A DNA stretch of 8,262 nucleotides from Chlorobiales bacterium. Its GTDB lineage: Bacteria; Bacteroidota; Chlorobiia; Chlorobiales; Chlorobiaceae. The stretch covers positions 1-8,262 of the forward strand of contig JAKSDB010000401.1 of NCBI GenBank assembly GCA_022360415.1. The letters are read 5' to 3'. The notes beneath the pieces were generated by a model. The model was not told the origin of the DNA and searched no databases. It was given only the letters and a program-made list of their open reading frames with translations. Of the stretch, positions 1 through 6,231 are shown piece after piece (position 1 is the stretch's first letter; every line of letters starts with the position of its first letter). The position numbers and the translations under genes are program-made.

Positions 1-1594
1 GCACATCTTCAGGGGCGATTGCATAGGCATGCAGCTCAACCACACTACCGCCGTGCTGTTTTTCCCAGGAAATGAACGGTTCCTGAAAACGGGAGAACAA
101 CGAAACGGAATCCGTGTAGGTAAACCCCGCCACGGTATAAAAAGGATACTCAGCAGAGGTTAACGGCTTGTCCAGCCAGAGCCGCCAGACAACATAAGGA
201 TCTGCTGTCCCGAGAGCTGCAATTTTGTCCTTGAATTCCGGCTGACGGATGTCGGATCGCTCGATAATTTTCTTCGTACCGATAACATCTGCAGCAAGCA
301 CACAGTAGTCGCTCTCCAGAACCTCGGACCTGCCTCCCCCTTTCGTGGAAACAAGCAGTTGATCACCGGAAACCGTTACCTCCAGTCTTCGAAGCGGAGC
401 TTCGGGAGGCCCGCTCACAACAGCCCCGTCCTTATCGAAAAAACCGGCATGGCAGGGGCAGAACAACCCTCCCGATTCCTCATCGGGAACAACAGGACAC
501 CCCATATGCGTACAGGTTCCATCAAATGCGACGTAGTCTCCTTTCCGCATAGTCAGCAGAACAGGCATACCGTTTTGTGCTTCAAACGAGACCCACGCCC
601 CCTCTGTCACCCCTGACGCTTCAACTTCGGCAACAACAGCCCCGGCACTCCCCCCTTCCAGTTCGACGCCGGATACTCCCGAATCGTCAATGAGAAGCTT
701 TCGGACTTTTTTTCCCGAAAGGATCCGGACGCCAAGCGTTTTAAGCCGCCGCTCCATCGGTCGCACAAGAGCATCCATGCAGTTCCTGGTCGTAATGCGA
801 TAGCCTAACGCCTCCGGGCTGCCCATGAAATAGAAATGGAAATACCGAATCGCCTCAGCCGCCGAAAGCACCTCCATACGGTTCATGGTCGCATCGGAAA
901 AAGGGTGCAGCACCGTCCTGAAAAAAGGCTCGTAGATGTCCTGTTCCCGGCAAAACGTCATAAAATCGATCCCGTCATACCGCTCGAACGTCCGCTCATA
1001 CTCTTAACGAAACATGTCGAGAACAGGCAGCATCTGTTTGAAATCCTTGAGAATCGGAAGAACATCAAGCGATTCCGACTGCTGCAATTCCGAAAAAAGA
1101 TTGAATGGAAAGAGTTTCGGAGTCTTGCCGAACACTTCCAGCGGCTGCTCCCTGAACAGCACCGGATAACCGGGAGCAGGCATGAAAACATCGCCGACCT
1201 CCGATTCAGCAAACATTTCGTTGAGATTGTAATACTGGTTGAAATAACCATGAAAACCGTGCTCGACCGGAAACGTCTGTCCAAGCGCCTCAACATCCCA
1301 GCCGGTCAGCTTTCCGCCAAGACCGGCCGAAGCCTCGACAAGCGTCACTTTGAAATTTCTCTTTGCCAGTTCCATCGCAGCACTGATTCCACCGAGACCA
1401 CCGCCGACAACAACCGCTTTTTTGGGCTTCTCGAGTTTTTCCCCTCGTTCACTCCGGGCCTCTGCCCCCGGCTCATTGTACAACTCCTTGCGCGGCTGGT
1501 AATACCCCAGCGCTCCGGCGGCCCCGACTGCTGCAATACCGGCAACGGCTCCGGTACGTTTGAAAAACCTCCCGAGAAAATCCCTGCGATTCAT
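1..1594 (-). pseudogene. crtU: CrtU/CruE-type FAD carotenoid desaturase/methyltransferase with internal Rieske domain; in-frame stop; partial at left edge
   Basis: Family members act on the ring ends of gamma- or beta-carotene to make aromatic carotenoids (chlorobactene, isorenieratene). Seen: ATG at 1594 gives MNRRDFLG, a twin-arginine motif followed by a hydrophobic Ala/Gly-rich stretch (about residues 16-32), so Tat export or membrane attachment is likely. A Rossmann FAD motif GGGLGG lies at residues 64-69, followed by an HGFHGYFNQYYNL segment typical of this family. A Rieske [2Fe-2S] site lies at residues 361-366 (CTHMGC) and 379-382 (CPCH), with the extra cysteine pair of bc1/b6f Rieske proteins. 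Beyond it the FAD-enzyme sequence continues off the window after about 531 codons. Codon 197 is TAA (1004-1006). Reading through it in the same frame gives clean coding sequence with no other stop and no frameshift, so this is a nonsense mutation or a sequencing error. A TTG at 1612 would add six residues, but the ATG puts the Tat motif at the N-terminus. A paralogue such as CruH or a CrtL-diox-like enzyme is possible. Confidence 0.72.
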
Positions 1595-1675
1595 AGCTTT
1601 TCGTTCAGACAAAAATACTTGTCGATATGGTATATAAAAGAATATCTACGATACAGAAAAACAGGTAGAAAAAGA

Positions 1676-1681
1676 ATTATA
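1676..1681 (-). promoter_or_regulatory. candidate -10 box for the crtU-like gene
   Basis: On the minus strand this reads TATAAT exactly, about 80 bases upstream of the ATG at 1594 in an AT-rich stretch. No good -35 hexamer is seen at 16-18 bases; the best are ACAATA and TACAAT. It is a match to the consensus only. Confidence 0.25.
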
Positions 1682-1757
1682 CATAATCACTGCTAAGGTA
1701 TTGTAAAAAGCGGTATAAGCAGGATAGCCAGGGGATTCTGAAGATTTGCTGCTGCTC

Positions 1758-1791
1758 AACTCCTTGCTCGCCAATAAAGCGGCTTCGCTGC
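1758..1791 (+). repeat. 34-bp diverged direct repeat, copy 1
   Basis: It matches 2482-2515 at 26 of 34 positions without a gap, and most differences are transitions. Both copies share the cores TGCTC, AAA and TTCG. The two copies bracket the DUF4258-like/DUF2283-like gene pair. It lies in the 322-bp gap between the divergent crtU-like gene and that pair, in which I see no other gene. Origin unknown; it could be remnants of a small dispersed repeat. Confidence 0.5.
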
Positions 1792-1916
1792 TTAGCAATC
1801 GTATGCACTGGACACCGACAAGCAGTGCTGATTAGTTCGGTCGTGAGGCAGGCTTTCGAAAATTTTTGTAAAATAGGTAAAAGACTCTTTTTGTGGATTG
1901 TCGTAGAATATGATTT

Positions 1917-2162
1917 ATGAAGACAACAAAATATTTTGAATACACGAGAAAGCGTCCCGATAGATCAATAATAAAAAATGAATGGATTGAGAGCGCAATT
2001 GAATCTCCCATTGAAACATTCAAACAAGCTGATGGCAGGATCAGAAAATGGTATTATGTTGAGGAAACGGAAAAATATTTAAGGGTTATTCTCCTGGAGG
2101 ATGGAGAAACCGTTCACAATGCATTTTTTGATAGATCATTTAACAGAGGAATAAAATCATGA
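1917..2162 (+). CDS. DUF4258-like small protein, possible toxin partner
   Basis: An 81-residue basic protein. The sequence shows the pattern of a common small family paired with DUF2283 proteins: an N-terminal RPDRSIIKNEWIE block (about residues 13-25), a DGRIRKWYYVEE block in the middle, and a C-terminal LEDGETVHNAFFDRSF block (about 60-75). I assign DUF4258-like from this pattern by memory. The fold is thought to be small and RelE/BrnT-like, so a ribonuclease or toxin role is conceivable but not shown. Its TGA stop overlaps the ATG of the next gene (ATGA at 2159-2162), which indicates translational coupling. No strong Shine-Dalgarno precedes the ATG. The pair is AT-rich relative to the flanking core genes, in line with acquired DNA. 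Confidence 0.75.
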   Translation: MKTTKYFEYTRKRPDRSIIKNEWIESAIESPIETFKQADGRIRKWYYVEETEKYLRVILLEDGETVHNAFFDRSFNRGIKS

Positions 2163-2365
2163 GAGTAAGATATTTTTCAGATACTGATACAGCTCATATT
2201 GAGTTTACCGACAGTGAGGTGGAGGAGACAAAGGAAATTAGTGAAAGCATATACATTGATATCGATGAGAAAGGGAACCTTGTTAGTATGACAATTGAAC
2301 ATGCAAAAACGAATGCGATGCTCTCCGAGTTTTCTCTTCAGGAAGTCACCTCTAAATCCGCTTAA
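2159..2365 (+). CDS. DUF2283-like small protein, possible antitoxin partner
   Basis: A 68-residue acidic protein. It has the DUF2283 layout: an N-terminal strand RVRYFSDTDTAHIEF, a SEVEETKEISESIYIDIDEKGN segment with the typical xDIDExGNxV turn (about residues 31-44), and a hydrophobic strand VSMTIEHA. Length fits the family (about 65-75). It begins inside the stop of the upstream gene, so the two are made together. Opposite charge and coupling suggest a complex; whether the pair is a toxin-antitoxin module is inference, since the family has no settled biochemical role that I can cite. It ends before a gene-poor stretch with the second 34-bp repeat. Confidence 0.8.
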   Translation: MRVRYFSDTDTAHIEFTDSEVEETKEISESIYIDIDEKGNLVSMTIEHAKTNAMLSEFSLQEVTSKSA

Positions 2366-2481
2366 TACCATTGAAAAATGGTTTGCAGCGGATGTCACAC
2401 ACCTTTTAAAGCCGTGCTAACACCAATTGCGCCGGTCCTGTCCTGTCAGGCTTGGCGATCCAGACAGAGTTCCAGCCACCT

Positions 2482-2515
2482 AATTCCCTGCTCACCGAGA
2501 AATCGGTTTCGTTGC
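2482..2515 (+). repeat. 34-bp diverged direct repeat, copy 2, with small hairpin
   Basis: Second copy of the repeat at 1758-1791 (26/34 identical, ungapped). This copy contains a perfect ACCGA/TCGGT stem with a GAAA loop at 2494-2507; in copy 1 the stem is reduced to GCC/GGC. It lies about 120 bases after the DUF2283-like gene. Confidence 0.5.
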
Positions 2516-2525
2516 AGATGACGAA

Positions 2526-2663
2526 ATGCTGGCAGGCGAGAGTCTTCTGCAAGTGAAGAGCTCGACCTATTATTACCAAGAGCTGGACAAGATGATGGCG
2601 AACATCGAGAGCACGGAGTATGAGGTGGAGGGAAATACGGAAACAGTAGGCGAGAGTAGGTGA
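2526..2663 (+). pseudogene. short coding remnant, 3' end of an unidentified gene
   Basis: From ATG 2526 to TGA 2661-2663 there are 45 codons, and the frame is open upstream to a TAA at 2481. The stretch looks like the tail of a real protein (for example SSTYYYQELDKMMANIES) and uses G or C in most third positions (GAG, ATG, GCG, AAC, ATC), unlike the AT-rich genes that follow. No start signal or recognisable domain is present. I read it as the surviving C-terminal end of a gene cut off by insertion of the accessory block. A small intact gene or a chance ORF is also possible. Confidence 0.3.
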
Positions 2664-2667
2664 ATAT

Positions 2668-2744
2668 GCTTGATTTTTTCGGCAGTGGTGGCGAAATTGT
2701 GAAAAGATGTTGAGGAAAGAGAATATTTGAGAAGATTATGCGTA
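2668..2744 (+). repeat. 77-bp leader repeat, copy 1
   Basis: Its core at 2685-2710 matches 3941-3966 at 25 of 26 bases. Similarity runs left to the GCTTG at 2668 and right to the CGTA at 2741-2744, with one gap. It lies 65 bases upstream of the DUF4238 gene; the other copy lies 18 bases upstream of the HNH gene. The following stretch 2745-2809 shows only a short motif related to 3901-3920 on the opposite strand. Confidence 0.7.
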
Positions 2745-2809
2745 TGCCTCCCGCTCAGGCGCACTGAAGCTGGCCTTTTAGAACTTCTCTTTGAACCAAA
2801 GAAAGAACA

Positions 2810-3766
2810 ATGAGCACAGCGCGGCGCCACCACTATATCCCACAAAGTTACTTGGCCGCCTTCACCGACACCGGAACAAAAGACGGGCAGTTCTGGGTGA
2901 TGGAAGTTAAATCTGGCGATTGCTTTTTCACCTCTCCGAAGAACGTTGGAGTAGCCCGCGACTTCAATCGAATCGATGTAGATGGACAAGCCATTGATGC
3001 CTTGGAATCCGTATTGGCTTCATTTGAGGGCAAAGCAGTAGAAGCCATTAGGAAGGTTCTAAAAAAACAAACGTTCCCGTCAGCTAAGGAATCCAATGTT
3101 ATTCTCAACTTTGTATGCTTGTTAGCCGTGCGCAATCCCCAAAGCAGAAAAACAGTCAACAAGGCTAAAGAACAAGTCAGGCACATACTTGGCGAAATCC
3201 TCGTTTCAGACCCTCGTACTTTCGAACACCACATGAGCAAAGCAGAAGAAGCAGGTTACATATCCAACACAAACGCTTCATATGAAGAAATGAAGAAGTT
3301 CGTGGAAGAGCGACGATATAGGCCAGAGTTTCATCCACAGGATAACTCCCGATCTGAATTCAAAATCTTCGACAAGCTGTTACCCATTCTCGGAAAAAGA
3401 ACATGGTCGCTTTTTTTGACTCCAGAGAATGGACCCGAATTCATATGCTCCGATCATCCAGTCACGCTTGTTTGGAAAGGAGGACGAAGTGGTCCTATCG
3501 GATTTGGATTACGCCAAACAGAAGTTTTTATACCTCTGGGTCGCAAAGTAGGTCTGTATGGAACGTTTGAAGACCCGCTGCTGCCTGAAGTGAATCTCAG
3601 AGCTGAAGCTGTTGCAGCGTTGAACACGCGCACCGAAGCAGGTGCCGAACGACATGTGTTCTCATGCCTGAAGACATTCAACGTCATACACGAAGGGCAT
3701 ATACGAGAGGTGGTTTGCGACTCACCAAAGCGCCCCAGTGGCCCCTTTGACACTCTTAAAGCTTAA
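2810..3766 (+). CDS. DUF4238 domain-containing protein
   Basis: A 318-residue soluble protein. The N-terminal RRHHYIPQSYLAAF (residues 5-18) is the hallmark of DUF4238, and FICSDHPV at 211-218 matches the family's second conserved block (SDxPV). Length is normal for the family. Biochemical function is unknown; members are common in accessory and phage-defence neighbourhoods (family knowledge), and the paired histidines plus the later Asp/His could form an active or metal site (inference). There is no signal peptide or membrane segment. The start is the first ATG, preceded only by a weak AGAAAGA. The stop codon lies inside GCTTAAC (3761-3767). First of four same-strand genes separated by repeat-bearing gaps, so co-transcription as a tight operon is unlikely. 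Confidence 0.82.
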   Translation: MSTARRHHYIPQSYLAAFTDTGTKDGQFWVMEVKSGDCFFTSPKNVGVARDFNRIDVDGQAIDALESVLASFEGKAVEAIRKVLKKQTFPSAKESNVILNFVCLLAVRNPQSRKTVNKAKEQVRHILGEILVSDPRTFEHHMSKAEEAGYISNTNASYEEMKKFVEERRYRPEFHPQDNSRSEFKIFDKLLPILGKRTWSLFLTPENGPEFICSDHPVTLVWKGGRSGPIGFGLRQTEVFIPLGRKVGLYGTFEDPLLPEVNLRAEAVAALNTRTEAGAERHVFSCLKTFNVIHEGHIREVVCDSPKRPSGPFDTLKA

Positions 3767-3841
3767 CACTGATGTCCCCCCCATACACAACAGCTCTTGG
3801 CATATTAACTTCGTGAAGAGTTCGGCTTATTTCAGAGGGAT

Positions 3842-3869
3842 AAGGTTCGCGCATTCGCACGACCGTTGG
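3842..3869 (+). repeat. 28-bp hairpin repeat, copy 1
   Basis: It matches 5532-5559 at 24 of 28 positions; the first 12 bases (AAGGTTCGCGCA) are identical. It can fold as an imperfect TCGCGC/GCACGA stem. Weaker similarity extends to the left, including a shared GGCTTA. It lies in the 253-bp gap between the DUF4238 and HNH genes (3767-4019), which also holds the 47-bp inverted-repeat structure at 3886-3932 and the second leader repeat. Confidence 0.6.
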
Positions 3870-3885
3870 AACTGTCTATCAAAGC

Positions 3886-3932
3886 ATAACAAACAATCAG
3901 GCGGCATTGAGCGGAGGCAATAAGCTTGTTAT
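3886..3932. repeat. inverted repeat, perfect 7-bp arms
   Basis: ATAACAA (3886-3892) pairs with TTGTTAT (3926-3932) around a 33-base middle. The left edge, GCATAACAAACAATCAGGCG, looks like the start of an integron attC site, but the right arm does not fit the GTTRRRY consensus. It overlaps the start of the leader repeat at 3924. Confidence 0.35.
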
Positions 3933-4001
3933 TTTTGGATGTGGTGGCGAAATTGTGAAGAGATGTATTGAAAAAAAGATTGTTTTAGAAAACTATACGT
4001 A
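3924..4001 (+). repeat. 77-bp leader repeat, copy 2
   Basis: Second copy of 2668-2744, with 25/26 identity in the core 3941-3966 and a diverged AT-rich right half. It ends 18 bases before the HNH gene. The position just upstream of two unrelated genes suggests that it marks a unit boundary or carries a promoter or leader; I see no clear -35/-10 pair in it. Confidence 0.7.
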
Positions 4002-4019
4002 AAAAATATAAGCCATAAT

Positions 4020-4670
4020 ATGCCTAAAGATCGGCAAAAAATACCTACTGCGCTACGCCGTCGCATTCTAATCGAGGCACGCCATCGTTGTGCTATCTGC
4101 CGACATACAACGGTTCATATTCATCACATTGTCCCATGGGATGAATGCAAAAAACATGAGTACTCTAACTTGATTGCTATCTGCCCCAACTGTCATGATC
4201 AAGCCCACAAAGGAGCTATTGATCGCCAAGCTCTTTTGCATTATAAAGCTTGTATTATTGCATCTAACGATCAATTTCGCCTTCTGATCGATCCAAACTA
4301 TCTGTTCGATCCTCATTGGGGTCCTGATTCACGCTCTATTGAGGAGAAGGATGCATTAATTGTCAACTTGAAAAAACGCCATATGCTTGCAGGATCTATT
4401 GCTACTATCAATTGGCCGCTTATTCGTTGCGATATCTGCGAGTCCTTTGCACCGGCAGATAATTGCTGCACACCACAAGACGATTGCATATGCGATAACG
4501 ACGAACAAATTCGCATCTACTGCGATTTCGGTTGCGCAACACGGTATCAATCGCTCATGCGTGAGTTCATGAACAAACAACCGAATGGGGATAGTTACAT
4601 TGGTGAATACATGCTTCAGAACTCGGCTCAGATTTTAGAGATGACAGCTGATCAAGATTATACACCTTAA
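4020..4670 (+). CDS. HNH endonuclease with cysteine-rich C-terminal region
   Basis: A 216-residue protein. HNH nucleases cut DNA using a metal bound in a beta-beta-alpha fold. Seen: a zinc knuckle C24xxC27 with C55xxC58, the catalytic HIHH block (His35/His36), Asn50, and His59/His63 in CPNCHDQAH. The HNH domain covers about residues 10-75. The C-terminal half is unusual, with eight cysteines at 137, 140, 149, 150, 156, 158, 168 and 172, arranged like a second zinc-binding module; no family comes to mind for it. The ATG at 4020 has no clear Shine-Dalgarno and sits 18 bases after the leader repeat. Roles could include restriction or defence, or a homing-type nuclease; the sequence alone does not choose between them. 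The gene stands alone in its unit. Confidence 0.82.
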   Translation: MPKDRQKIPTALRRRILIEARHRCAICRHTTVHIHHIVPWDECKKHEYSNLIAICPNCHDQAHKGAIDRQALLHYKACIIASNDQFRLLIDPNYLFDPHWGPDSRSIEEKDALIVNLKKRHMLAGSIATINWPLIRCDICESFAPADNCCTPQDDCICDNDEQIRIYCDFGCATRYQSLMREFMNKQPNGDSYIGEYMLQNSAQILEMTADQDYTP

Positions 4671-4748
4671 AATGCTAATTTCGCTGAGGCAAAAAGTCGT
4701 CAGGCTATGCTTTATCTTCATGAGTTCCAAGCACATAAAACACCACAT

Positions 4749-4805
4749 GCACCTGTCACGCCCTAAAGGAACTGGTGTTTTGTCTTCATGATGAGACTGG
4801 CTTAC
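4749..4805 (+). repeat. 57-bp intergenic repeat, copy 1
   Basis: It matches 5458-5514 at 38 of 57 positions without a gap and ends in an identical GGCTTAC. It lies in the 221-bp gap (4671-4891) after the HNH gene. The gap also holds a GCTTAAC motif at 4829-4835. I see no gene in it. Confidence 0.5.
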
Positions 4806-4881
4806 CACTGAAAAGGCCATGTGAGATTGCTTAACATTGGCTTTGAGCCCAAGAGTCAACCACGGAATTACCAACCAGAAT

Positions 4882-4887
4882 AGGAGG
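4882..4887 (+). promoter_or_regulatory. ribosome binding site for the gene at 4892
   Basis: A perfect AGGAGG four bases before ATG 4892 fixes this start. It is the only strong Shine-Dalgarno in the accessory block; its neighbours have weak ones or none. Confidence 0.7.
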
Positions 4888-4891
4888 AAGA

Positions 4892-5410
4892 ATGTCGCCG
4901 ACTGAGCATATCAAAAATGAGTTATCAAGAGCGGAAGTTTTGAAACAAGAAATCGAGTTAGTCTTCCAGAAAATCCAACATTTCGATGACCTTCGCCAGC
5001 GGACAAAAAACTTGACGCTGACATTGTGGTCAGGTGCTGTAGGTGCTGCATTGGCTTTCGAGATGCCCAGTCTTCTCTTTTTGTCCGCAGTCGTACCTTT
5101 ACCTTTTTGGTACTTCGAGGCAAATTATCACGCTTATCAAGAAGGTTTCGCTTCTAGGCTAAACTGCATCGAAGTATATCTACGAACAGGTAAGTGGCTT
5201 CGGTCTCGCAGAAAAGGAGGACCCAAAAGTATATCGCCAACTGCTGAGAAACCATTTCCTATTCCAGACTATTGGGGAAATCAAACGCTTGAGAAAGCTG
5301 AACACAGGCATGAAACAAACCGATGGAGAAACGCCGTGAAATGGAAAACGCTGATTTTCTTCCCGGTGCTTTCCGCCACTTCTTTCTTGATTTACTTCAT
5401 ACACGCCTAA
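4892..5410 (+). CDS. small membrane protein, three predicted helices, function unknown
   Basis: I do not recognise a named family. The 172-residue product begins with a charged helical segment (about residues 5-40, many E/K/Q/R), which could form a coiled coil. It then has two adjacent hydrophobic segments at about 42-58 and 59-76, a hydrophilic middle (about 77-148) rich in basic residues, with RSRRKGG near residue 108, and a last hydrophobic segment at about 152-171. This arrangement suggests an inner-membrane protein with most of its mass on one side. Such small helical membrane proteins are frequent effectors in anti-phage systems, but nothing here proves that role. A perfect Shine-Dalgarno supports the start. 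The stop codon lies within GCCTAAC at 5405-5411. Confidence 0.75.
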   Translation: MSPTEHIKNELSRAEVLKQEIELVFQKIQHFDDLRQRTKNLTLTLWSGAVGAALAFEMPSLLFLSAVVPLPFWYFEANYHAYQEGFASRLNCIEVYLRTGKWLRSRRKGGPKSISPTAEKPFPIPDYWGNQTLEKAEHRHETNRWRNAVKWKTLIFFPVLSATSFLIYFIHA

Positions 5411-5457
5411 CAAATGGCTCACCCGATCGCCACCCAAGCATAAACTAACCACCTCAT

Positions 5458-5514
5458 GCGTCGGTCCCAGCCTATCGGATCTGGCACTTTGCCATCATGA
5501 GGATTTAGGCTTAC
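5458..5514 (+). repeat. 57-bp intergenic repeat, copy 2, with stem-loop
   Basis: Partner of 4749-4805 (38/57). Its left part also resembles 6338-6372. It folds as an outer GCCTA/TAGGC pair (5470-5474, 5506-5510) and an inner TGGCA/TGCCA stem with a CTT loop (5482-5494). It lies in the 194-bp gap 5411-5604, which contains no gene. Confidence 0.5.
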
Positions 5515-5531
5515 TTTTAAGGGGCAGGGGC

Positions 5532-5559
5532 AAGGTTCGCGCAATCGCGCGATCTTTGG
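5532..5559 (+). repeat. 28-bp hairpin repeat, copy 2
   Basis: Partner of 3842-3869 (24/28). This copy has a perfect TCGCGC/GCGCGA stem with an AATC loop at 5537-5552. It is not followed by a T-run on the plus strand, so it is not a typical intrinsic terminator. GTTAAAC at 5578-5584 fits the integron GTTRRRY consensus, but no matching L box was found. Confidence 0.6.
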
Positions 5560-5604
5560 CATGTATTGTAAGTAATTGTTAAACAACAAATCTAAAAAAA
5601 TGAA

Positions 5605-6231
5605 ATGATGGAGTATACATATCTTAAAGAAGCAGGGATGCTTTCGATCCACTTCAATGGAAAACCCCTAGACACCTATTCCCTTGGCATACTTCAACTT
5701 AACCTTCAAGAAATTTTTGACAAAGTAGCTTATTCAGATCTTGAAGTAGAAGGATTGTATCATCGTAGATTAAAAAGGTATCTATCGAGAAACGTGTTTG
5801 CACCTTGTTATGTTTATTCAAGTCAGAAAACAACAGGATTGCTTAAGCGCATACTGACAAAGTATCTACCGAAAAAAGTAATTGTAACTAACTCTGACAT
5901 AAGAATCATAAGAGCAGAAATCAAGTCAATCAATGTTGGCTCTCTGATTGAAAATGTTTGCTTTCTCATTCCGGCTGTATTAGCTGATCCCAATGTCAGG
6001 GCGGTGCTCCAAGGATTAGCATCAAATATTATCTATGCTATAGGCACTTCAGGAGTTCGAGGGGTAATTTATAACGATGATTCCAATCAAAAATCAAAAA
6101 GTTACACAGACGTTGGCGATAACGTAAGAGGCATTGCGCAAATATTGGCTGAAAATGAAGGAGGAAAGATTTGTTTTGAAAGTGAATACCCTTCAGGAGA
6201 CAAAGAAACAGTCACCATAGAAGTCAATTAA
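5605..6231 (+). CDS. hypothetical protein, 208 residues, function unknown
   Basis: I do not recognise this protein. It appears soluble, with one longer hydrophobic stretch in the middle. The most patterned part is residues 100-153: a strand ending in AEIKSINVGSLIE, then a Leu/Val-rich segment (118-127), a DPNVRAVLQGLASN helix (128-141) and a short Gly-rich turn. This EI-x-GSL followed by a hydrophobic helix layout recurs in uncharacterised proteins of accessory islands, but I cannot name a family. The N-terminal half is basic and rich in Tyr/Leu; the C-terminus is acidic. It is AT-rich compared with queG downstream, in line with recent acquisition. Two adjacent ATG codons (5605 and 5608) can serve as start; neither has a strong ribosome binding site. 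Confidence 0.65.
   Translation: MMEYTYLKEAGMLSIHFNGKPLDTYSLGILQLNLQEIFDKVAYSDLEVEGLYHRRLKRYLSRNVFAPCYVYSSQKTTGLLKRILTKYLPKKVIVTNSDIRIIRAEIKSINVGSLIENVCFLIPAVLADPNVRAVLQGLASNIIYAIGTSGVRGVIYNDDSNQKSKSYTDVGDNVRGIAQILAENEGGKICFESEYPSGDKETVTIEVN

Noticed and set aside
836..1696. 286-codon open frame on the plus strand
   Set aside because: It lies fully antisense to the crtU-like gene, whose product has clear FAD and family motifs; the plus-strand product is Arg/Lys/His-rich with no recognisable domain.
2494..2507. ACCGA-GAAA-TCGGT hairpin as a terminator for the small gene pair
   Set aside because: The stem is only five pairs with no T-run after it, and it lies over 120 bases past the stop codon.
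3738..3923. 61-codon open frame on the plus strand
   Set aside because: It overlaps the DUF4238 gene end and consists mostly of the non-coding repeat gap; no ribosome site or motif.
2668..5559. CRISPR array
   Set aside because: The repeats are few, unevenly spaced, diverged and separated by genes, not by short spacers.
4635..5652. Two minus-strand ORFs (4635-4874 and 5419-5652) with similar translations
   Set aside because: The similarity comes from the 57-bp DNA repeat that both cross; neither has a start signal or a protein family.
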